From positions 62,001-126,000 of the forward strand of contig JAJEBR010000060.1 of assembly GCA_022822445.1 (NCBI GenBank): DNA of 64,000 nucleotides. Reading direction: 5' to 3'. Position 1 is the first letter of the stretch. Each line of letters begins with the position of its first letter. A program made the position numbers and the translations under genes. The notes beneath the pieces are model-generated. The model was given only the letters and a program-made list of their open reading frames with translations. It made no database searches and had not been told where the DNA came from. Origin of the DNA: Gemmatimonadota bacterium. GTDB lineage: Bacteria > Gemmatimonadota > Gemmatimonadetes > Longimicrobiales > Gaopeijiaceae. Below are positions 18,684-26,550 of the stretch, in pieces.

Positions 18684-19511
18684 TCAGCGTTCCAGACGGC
18701 CACCAGCCGGGCCGCGGGGAGGACCTCCCGAGCTCCGCACCACCTCCAGCCCCTGCAGCGCCGCGTTGTCCCGCGCGTGGTCCAGGGGGGTCCTGCCCTC
18801 GTCGTCGAGCGCCTCCGGGTCGGCGCCGAGGCGCAGCAGCATGGGGAAGTTGACGGCATTGCGCCTGGCGGACAGGTGCAGCGGCGTTACGCCGCGGCCG
18901 TCGCTCGCGTTCACGTCCGCACCGGCCGCCACCAGCGCTTCCGCGACCAGCGGGTTCGAGTTGATGTAGGCCGCCAGGTGAAGGGGGGTAACGGCGCCGG
19001 GCACCTCTCGGGCGTTGACATCACCCCCGGCTTCGACCAGCACAGCCACGATCTCCGGGTTGCGGTTGACAGCCGCCGCGTGCAGCGGCGTGGCGTTGCC
19101 GGTCCACCAGGCCCTGACTTCGTAGTGGCCCCAGACGTTCATCTCCGCGCCGGCGTCCAGAAGGGTCGTGATTACATCAGGGTCGGGGTTGCTGAAGGCC
19201 GCGTCGAGGAGCGGGGTCTGCCCGCCTTCGCCTCGGGCGTGCACCGACGCGCCGGCCGCGATCAGCACGGTGAAGACCTCGGGATCCCAGTTGTAGAGGG
19301 ATGCGACATGCAGCGGGGCTCCCCCGCCGATCGCGGCATTCGGGTCCGCGCCCGCATCGATGCAGGCCTGGACCGTCCCGGCCGTGGCCTCGAGAAAGAA
19401 ACCCAACGTGGCCCACTCTTCGCAGCTGTCCTGGGCGGCGGCCGGAGGGGCGATGAGCAGGGTGAGAAGCGGGGCCGAGCACAGGCCTGGTACGTGGCGG
19501 AACGGTTGCAT
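18684..19511 (-). CDS. Secreted ankyrin-repeat protein 3 (short paralog)
   Basis: This 275-aa protein starts at ATG 19511 with GGAGG six bases upstream and has a signal peptide ending at APPAAAQ. It retains one two-cysteine cap (SCEEWATLGFFLEATA...ACIDAGAD) and about six ankyrin-like units, ending RTPLDHARDNAALQGLEVV, close to the ends of paralogs 1 and 2. It looks like a minimal or shortened version of the same architecture: first cap plus last repeats. It is the first gene of the same-strand run 3-2-1, and a -10-like TATATT lies 32 bases upstream of its start. Confidence 0.9.
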   Translation of the reverse strand: MQPFRHVPGLCSAPLLTLLIAPPAAAQDSCEEWATLGFFLEATAGTVQACIDAGADPNAAIGGGAPLHVASLYNWDPEVFTVLIAAGASVHARGEGGQTPLLDAAFSNPDPDVITTLLDAGAEMNVWGHYEVRAWWTGNATPLHAAAVNRNPEIVAVLVEAGGDVNAREVPGAVTPLHLAAYINSNPLVAEALVAAGADVNASDGRGVTPLHLSARRNAVNFPMLLRLGADPEALDDEGRTPLDHARDNAALQGLEVVRSSGGPPRGPAGGRLER

Positions 19512-19542
19512 CTTTGCCTCCAGGGGATGGCGGACCGGTGTC

Positions 19543-19548
19543 AATATA
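19543..19548 (-). promoter_or_regulatory. Candidate -10 box for the ankyrin gene run
   Basis: The minus strand reads CATATATTGA at 19541-19550, giving TATATT 32 bases upstream of the ankyrin gene 3 start and its GGAGG site. The sequence resembles the site upstream of susC. No clear -35 box is seen. Confidence 0.35.
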
Positions 19549-19700
19549 TGAGGTGCCCCGGAGAGTTGCCCAAGTTGCACCGTGGTGCCGGCCGGCTGCG
19601 CGGTCGTCGGTGGCACACTGCGCGGACGCCTTCGGCGCGCTGGTGGACAGCGCTGATGAGGCTGCGCGGACGCCGCCGACAGGCTGTACGGCCGCAGGCT

Positions 19701-20540
19701 TCAGGCTCGCCCGGCGTCGCCCCCGACCCGCCGCCAGGCCTCCTCGTACACATCCGCGCGCACATCCAGGTAGCCCGGGTACTCCCCGCGTGCCGCCTCC
19801 AGCGCCGAGCGTTCCAGGGTGACCGCCGCGACCGGTTCCGTCGTCTCGAGGAGTACGTCGCCAGTGGGGCCGATCGCGACCGACGGGCCGCCGATGACGC
19901 CGCCGGAGCGGGTGCCGGGCCGGTTGACCGAGATCACGTAGGCGCAGCTGGTGACCGCGGCCGCTCGCAGAACCAGCCGCCAGCGCGCCCAGGTCTCGGC
20001 GGGGGTCGCGCGGGGGATGAGGATCACGTCCGCGCCCATCGCGGCGAGCGCGCTGCAAGCCTGGAGCCGGTTCGCGTCCGAGCAGATCTGGACGCCGATG
20101 CCCCATCCGGCGAGCCGCGCGGGAGGCTCGAGGCGGTCGCCGGGCTCGTAGTGGTGCGCCTCCCAGTACCCCTCCTCGTCGGGGAGGTGGACCTTGCGGT
20201 ATTCGAGGAGGGGCTCGCCGCCGGGGCCGAAGAGGAGCGCGGTGTTGTGCCGGCGTCCCGTGTCGGGGTCGCGGAGGATCGTGCCGCCGAGGAGCGCAAG
20301 ACCGGCGTCGCGGGCGGCCGCCGCGAGGGTGCGGTGGCGGGGGCCGCGCGGGGGCTCGGCGTCGGCGCGGGTTGGTTGCCGGGTGAGGGGGGTCCAGGGG
20401 TGGAGGGGCAGCTCCGGGAGGACCGCGAAGTGGGCGCACATGGAGGCCGCCGTGCGGAGGTGGGCGGGGAGGCGGGGGGTGTCTTCCGCGGCCGGGAAGA
20501 CATCCGTGACGAGGGCGACGGTGAGGTGGTCGGTTGACAT
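19701..20540 (-). CDS. Carbon-nitrogen hydrolase (nitrilase superfamily)
   Basis: This 279-aa protein carries the nitrilase triad: Glu in VLPELPLHPW, Lys in EYRKVHLPDEEGYWEAHHY, and Cys in GVQICSDANR. Family members hydrolyse amides, nitriles or carbamoyl compounds through a Cys thioester. The HHYEPG segment after the Lys resembles N-carbamoyl-type amidases, but the substrate is not clear. The start ATG at 20540 lies inside copy 4 of the dispersed repeat (bases ACATGT). An upstream in-frame start exists at 20561, also within the element. No signal peptide is present, so the enzyme is cytoplasmic. Confidence 0.88.
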   Translation of the reverse strand: MSTDHLTVALVTDVFPAAEDTPRLPAHLRTAASMCAHFAVLPELPLHPWTPLTRQPTRADAEPPRGPRHRTLAAAARDAGLALLGGTILRDPDTGRRHNTALLFGPGGEPLLEYRKVHLPDEEGYWEAHHYEPGDRLEPPARLAGWGIGVQICSDANRLQACSALAAMGADVILIPRATPAETWARWRLVLRAAAVTSCAYVISVNRPGTRSGGVIGGPSVAIGPTGDVLLETTEPVAAVTLERSALEAARGEYPGYLDVRADVYEEAWRRVGGDAGRA

Positions 20541-20572
20541 GTCTGGTTTACATTCTGACAAGTGGAGTTTAC
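20536..20572. repeat. 37-bp GTMA/TKAC element (copy 4), overlapping a start codon
   Basis: Units GACATGTCTGGTTTAC (20536-20551) and GACAAGTGGAGTTTAC (20557-20572) flank spacer ATTCT. The likely start codon of the nitrilase-family gene (20538-20540, minus strand) lies in the first unit. Confidence 0.85.
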
Positions 20573-20679
20573 ATGTTGAAGGCTGGGCGGCCCCCGGAAG
20601 TGCTGTGGCAGGAGAAATGTGGCGACTCTCCGGCCCGCGCGCAGGGCCGGGAAGTCTCCGCAGTGGTCTTCGGTGGCGA

Positions 20680-21636
20680 CTACCGGGCCTGCCGCCCGAT
20701 CACCGCCCGGTATTCCGCCAGGTCGCAGAGCAGGTAGTCCTCTGCGGACACCTGCAGGAGCCGTACCCGGTACTTCGCCTGACCCCGACGGTCGGGGACG
20801 TGGAACCGAAGGACCGGCCCCGAGGAAAGCTCTCCACGGATGATGACCTGCCTCCGCGTCCTTGAGGGCGTCGCGGACTGGAACATCTCGAAGCCGGGCG
20901 ATTCGACGGAATCGATGCCCGGACCGTCGACCACCAGCATGGCGCCGATGTCGTGCGCGCCCTCCGGGACGCTCAACTCCACTGTCAGATACCCGGGATC
21001 CGGCTCGAGGGAGACGGGACGCACGAGATCATCGTCTGCGCAGCCCCAGAGCAGCGCGGCGACGAAGAGGAGCACGAACGCGTACCAGAGCGACATTCCG
21101 CGCCAGGACGCACACGGGACGGAGCGCCTGCCGAATGCGCTCGCGCCGCGCCGGGGCACGGAACCGGTCGACCCTGAGATGGCGTGCATTTCGCGGACGC
21201 GGCGGCGCGCAAATGCACCCGCCGACAGCAACCCGGTAACGCCGAATGGCGGGGCGGGTGCGCCGGGTGCCTTCGTGCCGCAGTTCACTTCACCGCGCCG
21301 GCACCGTTCGACCCAGGAGAGAAGATCGCCCAGGTCGTAGCCTCCGTTCCGGTTGCCCAGTTGATCCAGAGCGTCGAGCTGGACAGGGCTCAGGTTCCCA
21401 TCCCCCAACAGGGCGGCCGCAGCGTCCTCCGGGGTGACGCCGTCGAGATGCAGCTGAACGGCCGGGGTGGTGCGCGCGTCGATCGGCACTGAAGGGCGCG
21501 CCTCCTGCGTGTCGACAGGCGTGCCGGCCGGATACGCCGCCAGCACGGGTGCCGGTGTTGCGGCGAGTAGTGTGAGTATCGCCGGAAGGGTCGCGCCGGT
21601 TTGGCGCCGGTTGGTTCTCGGGGTCTCGCGTTTCAT
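20680..21636 (-). CDS. Dockerin-like secreted protein continuous with a lipoprotein (possibly two genes)
   Basis: The ORF starts at ATG 21636 with AGGAGG upstream. The N-terminal part has a signal peptide (LPAILTLLAATPAPVLA) and a dockerin-like segment, LDQLGNRNGGYDLGDLLSWV, with the Asn/Asp/Gly spacing of a calcium-binding loop. After a basic linker, a second hydrophobic stretch with a lipobox appears (MSLWYAFVLLFVAALLWGC, from ATG 21096), followed by a beta-rich domain (LTVELSVPEGAHDIGAMLVV...). A signal-lipobox in the middle of a protein is unlikely to be used there, so this is probably a dockerin-like gene and a separate lipoprotein gene (20680-21096) without an intervening stop, or a genuine fusion. 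Partners are unknown. Confidence 0.7.
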   Translation of the reverse strand: MKRETPRTNRRQTGATLPAILTLLAATPAPVLAAYPAGTPVDTQEARPSVPIDARTTPAVQLHLDGVTPEDAAAALLGDGNLSPVQLDALDQLGNRNGGYDLGDLLSWVERCRRGEVNCGTKAPGAPAPPFGVTGLLSAGAFARRRVREMHAISGSTGSVPRRGASAFGRRSVPCASWRGMSLWYAFVLLFVAALLWGCADDDLVRPVSLEPDPGYLTVELSVPEGAHDIGAMLVVDGPGIDSVESPGFEMFQSATPSRTRRQVIIRGELSSGPVLRFHVPDRRGQAKYRVRLLQVSAEDYLLCDLAEYRAVIGRQAR

Positions 21637-21829
21637 GGTGGCTGCCTCCTCCCGTCCCCCTCGCGGGTTCGCCATCGCGGACCATCAGGAACCGTCTGGA
21701 CCCCGCGGCACGGAGGAACGGTTTTGGAGTCTTAACCGTCCACTTTACGAGCTTGTTCCGGGGTTCCGGGGTTCCATCCATCGGGAAACGGCCGGCACAC
21801 GCACGGCGTCGGTTACTATCGCGTAGTCA

Positions 21830-22045
21830 AGCCCCGGATCGGGGCGGATTCAGCCAGCAGAAACCCGAGATCACCGGGAAAGCGATCGTGAGGAGTCCGT
21901 TCTGCAGGGCGACCGCGAGGCTGCGCCGATAGCAACGGGCCAGCAGCTCGTCCTCGCCCTCGTTCCCGCCCCGCCAGACCGGGCCGACCGTGTGAATCAC
22001 ATGGGCCGCCGGCAGGAGGTAGCCCTCGGTGATCTTCGCGTCGCG
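21830..22045 (-). pseudogene. Macro-domain (ADP-ribose-binding) remnant
   Basis: The minus strand encodes [20 protein letters not shown], then [20 protein letters not shown] and [20 protein letters not shown]. This is the central part of a macro domain, which binds or hydrolyses ADP-ribose derivatives. The first part of the fold (the usual N-terminal NAAN-type loop) is absent, and the sequence leaves the family right after AFPVISG, where a GVYGYP-type motif is expected, ending with an unrelated [11 protein letters not shown] and a stop at 21827. It lies in the 480-bp gap upstream of the MscS gene on the opposite strand and is probably a dead fragment. A degenerate relative of the dispersed repeat may lie at 21732-21748. 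Confidence 0.7.
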
Positions 22046-22074
22046 CCGCTGGTTTGTGGGCTGGGAACAGATGT

Positions 22075-22080
22075 ATACTC
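22075..22080 (+). promoter_or_regulatory. Candidate -10 box for the MscS-NTPase operon
   Basis: TATACT lies 36 bases upstream of the likely MscS start and just beyond the macro-domain remnant. An upstream TTTGTG could serve as a weak -35, but the spacing is short. Supported by sequence resemblance only. Confidence 0.35.
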
Positions 22081-22116
22081 TATTCCCTTGCCAGCGACCG
22101 ACAACTGCCGGAATCG

Positions 22117-23433
22117 ATGAACATGGCGCCACGAGACCACTCCCGCGTGACCGGACAGGGCCCCGCCCCACCCCACCGCCGCTCGCCACGCCGACCCTCC
22201 TCGCTGGCGCGCACGGCCCCCGCGCTGCCCGTCCTCCTCCTCACGCTGGCTGCCTGCACCGAGGCGCCACCGCCCGAGGTCGAGGTCGACCCGGTCCAGG
22301 CAGCCCCCGCCGCAGCCGTCCCGGCTCCCATCGACACGGCCTCGCCGGCATCCCCGGCCCCCACCACCCCACCCGACCCCGGCGCGCTCACCCAGTCCTC
22401 GCCCCAACAGCCCCCCTCCCCCACCACCATCGACTCCCTCGCGGCCCGGCTCGCCGAAATCTCCGCGGCCCAGCAGCTCATCCTCTCGCGCCTCGACGCG
22501 CTGCAGGGCGGCGCGGTGCCGGGGACCACCCTCCAGCAGCCCGCCGCCTCACCGCAGGAGCCCCCCGACTCCGCCGCCGGACTCGAGCTCCCCGACCTCG
22601 AGGAGGCGACCGAAGACGTGCAGAGCATCGGGCTCGGCATCGCACTGTCGCTTCTCGTCATCCTGGTCTTCCACTTCCTGATCCGGGTTTTGATCTGGGT
22701 GCTGGAAACGCTCGCCGAGCGGAGCACCGCGCGGCGCCTCTCGTTCAAGTGGCTAATTCCGATTACCCGAATGGTCTTCTGGGGGATCGCGGTCTTCCTG
22801 ATCGTCAACAACATCTTCCAGGTGGACGCGCAGGGGCTCATCGCCGCGGGCGCCGCGCTGGGCGTGGGGATCGCGGTCGCTGCGCAGGACGTGCTCAAGA
22901 ACGTGCTGGGCGGCCTCACCGTGGTCTTCGACCAGCCCTTCCAGGTCGGCGACAAGATCTCGGTCGGGGGCACCTACGGCGAAGTGGTGTCGATCGGCCT
23001 GCGCTCCACGCGGATCGTGACCGCCGACGACGACATGGTGTCGATCCCGAACGCCAAACTGGTCGAGGAGCAGGTCGCCAACTCGAACGCGGGCCAGCTC
23101 AACTGCCAGGTGGCGACGAACCTGTACCTGCCCGGCCGGGTCGACGAGCGCATGGCGAAGAAGATCGCCTTCGAGGCCGCGGTGACGTCGAAGTACGTCT
23201 TTCTGAACAAACCCATCGTGGTGCTCGTGCAGGACGACTTCCGCACCACCTTCGTGACGCGGATCAAGGTCCGCGCCTACGTGCTGGACCCGCGCTTCGA
23301 GTTCGTCTTCCAGAGCGACGTCACCGAGCGGGCCCGGGACGGGTTCCGCAAGGCCGGCCTCATGCCGGAGCGGGACTGGTACCCGATGGTCGAGGGGGGC
23401 GGGGTGGAAGCGGTGGAGGCGGGGGCCGGGTGA
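22117..23433 (+). CDS. MscS-family mechanosensitive ion channel with exported N-terminal extension
   Basis: This roughly 438-aa protein begins at ATG 22117 or 22123. It starts with a signal or lipobox-like segment ([11 protein letters not shown]), a Pro-rich linker and a short coiled coil ([20 protein letters not shown]). Three membrane helices follow ([57 protein letters not shown]). The pore helix and MscS beta domain are clear ([36 protein letters not shown]), and the alpha/beta C-terminal domain ends near WYPMVEGG. MscS channels open under membrane tension to release solutes. The stop overlaps the start of the downstream NTPase (GTGA), so the two are translationally coupled. Confidence 0.93.
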   Translation: MNMAPRDHSRVTGQGPAPPHRRSPRRPSSLARTAPALPVLLLTLAACTEAPPPEVEVDPVQAAPAAAVPAPIDTASPASPAPTTPPDPGALTQSSPQQPPSPTTIDSLAARLAEISAAQQLILSRLDALQGGAVPGTTLQQPAASPQEPPDSAAGLELPDLEEATEDVQSIGLGIALSLLVILVFHFLIRVLIWVLETLAERSTARRLSFKWLIPITRMVFWGIAVFLIVNNIFQVDAQGLIAAGAALGVGIAVAAQDVLKNVLGGLTVVFDQPFQVGDKISVGGTYGEVVSIGLRSTRIVTADDDMVSIPNAKLVEEQVANSNAGQLNCQVATNLYLPGRVDERMAKKIAFEAAVTSKYVFLNKPIVVLVQDDFRTTFVTRIKVRAYVLDPRFEFVFQSDVTERARDGFRKAGLMPERDWYPMVEGGGVEAVEAGAG

Positions 23434-26400
23434 GCGGGGGGATCGGCGGAGGCGGGGGGCGGCCCAGCGGCGGGGCGCCCCCTGCCCGCGGGGATGCGGG
23501 AGCCTCGCTGTCGACCGACCGGGAGATCGCGGCGCTGATCTCGGCGGCGGTTCACGAGCCGTTCCGGGAGCTGTGGCGGCGGTATGAGCGGGACGCGTGG
23601 GCGCCGGTGCTCGCGGTGGTGGACGAGGTGCTGGCTGCGCATGAGGGGGCGATGGGGGGGTTGGGTGGGGGGGGTGAAGACGCGGCCGCCACCTACCGCC
23701 GGCGCGTGGTCGACGACGTGCTCGGCCCGCTGCGGTCCGCCGTGCGCGACGCCAGGCACGCCGTGACGCTGGAGGCGGCGCTGGCCGAGACTGCGCGGCA
23801 GGTCGCCCAGGAGGTGAACGCCCTGCCAGCGATGGCCACCGTGCCCATCTCCCCGTCGGCGCTCGAACGGCAGCCCGGAATTGGGCTCTGGCCGACGGTG
23901 AAGCGCGGGGTAGCCCGCACGCTCCGCCCCCTCCTGTGGCGGCGCGAGGCGCACGATGTCGCCGTGGCGGAGGTGGCGCGCGGCCATCTCGGCCGGGTGG
24001 TCCTGCCGGGCCAGCTGCGCGCCTTCCGGGAAAGCCAGCGCAGCCGGGCGTTGTGGCTGGGGGGACTCGAGCGCGCCTGGGCCGAATGGGTGCCGGAGGT
24101 GCTGGGGACGGCCGACCCCGATGCGGCCAGACGGCTCGACCGCGAGCTGCGCGCGCTGGCCGCGGGCGACACCTCCCCGTGGGGACGGGGCGTCGGGATG
24201 GACGCGGAGCGGAGCGAGGGGATCCTGCTGGCGACGGTCGCGGTGGCGGGCACCTTCGCCGAGATAGACGCCGATGGAGACACCGCTCCCCGGCGCGACG
24301 AGGAGGCCGCGGCCGAGTGGGACCGGTGGGCGGACGAGAGCGCGGCCCGGCTCGACCTCTGCGCGATCCTGCTGGACGCGTGCGACGCGGTGGACGGGAC
24401 CCGCCGGGAGATGATCGCGAGGTGGGCGGGGGCGGTGGGGGAGATCGACGCCGCGCTGAGCGAGGTGGGGGCGCGCCTGGATGGGGGGAGGGGGAGGGCG
24501 GAGCGCCTTGCCGGCAAGGTCGCCGGTCTCGCAGACTCGCTCCAGCGCGAGCAAACGAGAACGGTCGACGATATCAGCCGGGTCGAGGGCACCCTGCCCG
24601 ACCCGGAACGGCTGCTCAACGCGCTGACCGGCGCGGTCGACGAGGCGCTCGCCCGCTTCGAGGAGACCGGCGAGCGTATGCCGGAGGCGCTGGTCGTGCA
24701 CCGTGTTCCGCGCGCGGACGCCGGGATGCGTCGGGCGGGCGGTCCCGGTTACGAGGTGGAGTTGCGAGAGGCGGCGCTTCAGGCCTTCGATGCGCTCCGG
24801 TCCCAGCGGATCCGGCGCGCTCCGATGGCCATCTCGGAGGCGATGGGACGCGTGCACACCGTGGTCGCGGAGCTGCGCGAAGTCTCCGCGTACGGGTACG
24901 AGGCCGCGATCGCCGAGCTCTCCGAGGCGGCCGATCCGGCCGAGGTCGAACCCACCGTCATGGTCGTGAACGGGCTCTCCCGCGCGGCCCGGAAGGTGGA
25001 GGACGCGCGGGAAGTCCTCCGTGACGCCCTCGCAGCGGCCGAGACGAGGGCGAACCTCGAAGTCGCCGAAGGCACCGGGCACCTTGTCCAGCGCGCCACC
25101 GCGGACCGGCTGACCGCACGCTACCTGGACGCCCGCTCCCACGTCGTCGCCGAAGCCGCCCGCGACCAGAAGAAGTGGCGTCGCCGGCTTGCGCGCGCGG
25201 CGGGCCGCGTATCGGCGGCGTGGCGCATCCTTCGCACCCGTTTGTGGCCGGTGAAGCGCGCCCTGGGAATCGGCGCGGACCTCCGCAGCCAGGCAGAGCT
25301 CCGGGATCGCTCGCTCGCGTTCGCCGAAGAGGTCCCCGCGCGGCTCCCCGTCGTCTACCGCCGACTCTTCGCCTTCGAACCGCTCTCCGACCCCCGGCTC
25401 CTCGCCGGAAGAGAGGACGCGGTGGACGCGGTCGAATCCTCCTGGGCCAGGTGGCAGAGCGAGCGCACCCGGTCCCTGATGGTCGTCGCCCCGCCCGGGT
25501 CGGGCATCACCAGCTTCCTGAACATCGTCGCCGACAGGCTGCGGGCCGAGGCGCCACAAGTGCGGTTCGACGCGCCGCCGGTGGTGCGTCAGACGTTGCG
25601 GGAGCGCGTGCGCACGGAAGCCTCGCTCGCAAGCCGGCTCGGGGGCTGGCTGGGACTGGGTGACACGCCGGACCTGGAAGCGCTGGCGGCGCGGATCCTG
25701 AATGCCCCGCCGGACTCCCTGCCGCGCGTGGTAATCCTCGAAGGAACCGAGCACCTGCAGCTGCGCGTGCCCAACGGTGCCCGTCTCCTGGAACGAATGC
25801 TCGCCTTCTCCTCCCGAACCCAGCCGCGCGTCTTCTGGGTGCTCTCGATGACTTCATCCGCGTGGCAGTTGGCGAAGAAGCGCTCCCCGGCAAGCTTCGG
25901 GGACCTCGAGTGCATCGAACTGGACGGCCTTACGGCCACGGAGCTGAAACGGGCCGTCCTGGCCCGCCACCGGCTCAGCGGACTGCCGCTGAAGTACGCG
26001 GAACCCCGCACCGGCCGGCACTTGCTGCTGGGCAGGGCCACGGGCACCAGGGGGTCCCGCAAGCACCAGCAACAGATCGAGGCGGACTACTTCCAGAAGC
26101 TGCACCGTGCGTCGCTGGGCTCGATCCGGCTGGCACTCTTCCATTGGCTGCGCTCCGCCGACTTCCGCACCGTGGAGGGAAGTCTGCTGGTGCAGCCGCT
26201 GGAGCCGTTGCGACCGTTCGCGGGGGCGCTCGAAATCGATCAGAGCTTCGCGCTCAAGGCGCTCCTCGACCACGGCACGCTGACCGTGCGCGAGTACTGC
26301 GAGATCGTGCGCGTTCCCCTGCCCCAGGGCCGTCACCTCTTCCATGCGCTTTGCGATCTGCGGGTTGTGGAGCCCGCGCCGGGGGCGGCAGACCCGATCG

Positions 26401-26504
26401 AGGCGTCACCGGACTCGGACGCGCAGGAGACGCTCTACCGCGTGCGGCCACTTGTGGCAGGAGCCGTGGTCACGCACCTGAAGTCGCTGAACATCCTGCA
26501 CTAA
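23430..26504 (+). CDS. Large STAND-like P-loop NTPase with degenerate Walker A, coupled to MscS
   Basis: GTG 23430 overlaps the MscS stop. The 1024-aa product has about 650 residues of mostly helical, Ala/Arg/Glu-rich sequence without clear membrane helices. An NTPase-like module follows: LLAGREDAVDAVESSWARWQ, then a P-loop-like APPGSGITSF (about residues 687-696) where the usual Lys is Ile. Next comes a Walker B-like VVILEGTEHL (about 767-776) and a winged-helix-like tail (LLDHGTLTVREYCEIVRVPL). The order resembles STAND or NACHT regulators, but the missing Lys suggests weak or no ATP hydrolysis. I do not recognise a named family. It is probably cytoplasmic and may sense or gate through the channel encoded just upstream; that role is inference from coupling. 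Confidence 0.72.
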   Translation: MSGGIGGGGGRPSGGAPPARGDAGASLSTDREIAALISAAVHEPFRELWRRYERDAWAPVLAVVDEVLAAHEGAMGGLGGGGEDAAATYRRRVVDDVLGPLRSAVRDARHAVTLEAALAETARQVAQEVNALPAMATVPISPSALERQPGIGLWPTVKRGVARTLRPLLWRREAHDVAVAEVARGHLGRVVLPGQLRAFRESQRSRALWLGGLERAWAEWVPEVLGTADPDAARRLDRELRALAAGDTSPWGRGVGMDAERSEGILLATVAVAGTFAEIDADGDTAPRRDEEAAAEWDRWADESAARLDLCAILLDACDAVDGTRREMIARWAGAVGEIDAALSEVGARLDGGRGRAERLAGKVAGLADSLQREQTRTVDDISRVEGTLPDPERLLNALTGAVDEALARFEETGERMPEALVVHRVPRADAGMRRAGGPGYEVELREAALQAFDALRSQRIRRAPMAISEAMGRVHTVVAELREVSAYGYEAAIAELSEAADPAEVEPTVMVVNGLSRAARKVEDAREVLRDALAAAETRANLEVAEGTGHLVQRATADRLTARYLDARSHVVAEAARDQKKWRRRLARAAGRVSAAWRILRTRLWPVKRALGIGADLRSQAELRDRSLAFAEEVPARLPVVYRRLFAFEPLSDPRLLAGREDAVDAVESSWARWQSERTRSLMVVAPPGSGITSFLNIVADRLRAEAPQVRFDAPPVVRQTLRERVRTEASLASRLGGWLGLGDTPDLEALAARILNAPPDSLPRVVILEGTEHLQLRVPNGARLLERMLAFSSRTQPRVFWVLSMTSSAWQLAKKRSPASFGDLECIELDGLTATELKRAVLARHRLSGLPLKYAEPRTGRHLLLGRATGTRGSRKHQQQIEADYFQKLHRASLGSIRLALFHWLRSADFRTVEGSLLVQPLEPLRPFAGALEIDQSFALKALLDHGTLTVREYCEIVRVPLPQGRHLFHALCDLRVVEPAPGAADPIEASPDSDAQETLYRVRPLVAGAVVTHLKSLNILH

Positions 26505-26513
26505 ACACTAACT

Positions 26514-26550
26514 GTAAGGCCAACCTTACAAAATGTAACGTCCGCTTTAC
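26514..26550. repeat. 37-bp GTMA/TKAC element (copy 5), overlapping a stop codon
   Basis: Units GTAAGGCCAACCTTAC (26514-26529) and GTAACGTCCGCTTTAC (26535-26550) flank spacer AAAAT. The first unit is a near-perfect hairpin. The element lies between the convergent NTPase and ATPase genes, and the ATPase stop codon (26547-26549, minus) is part of the second unit. Confidence 0.88.
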
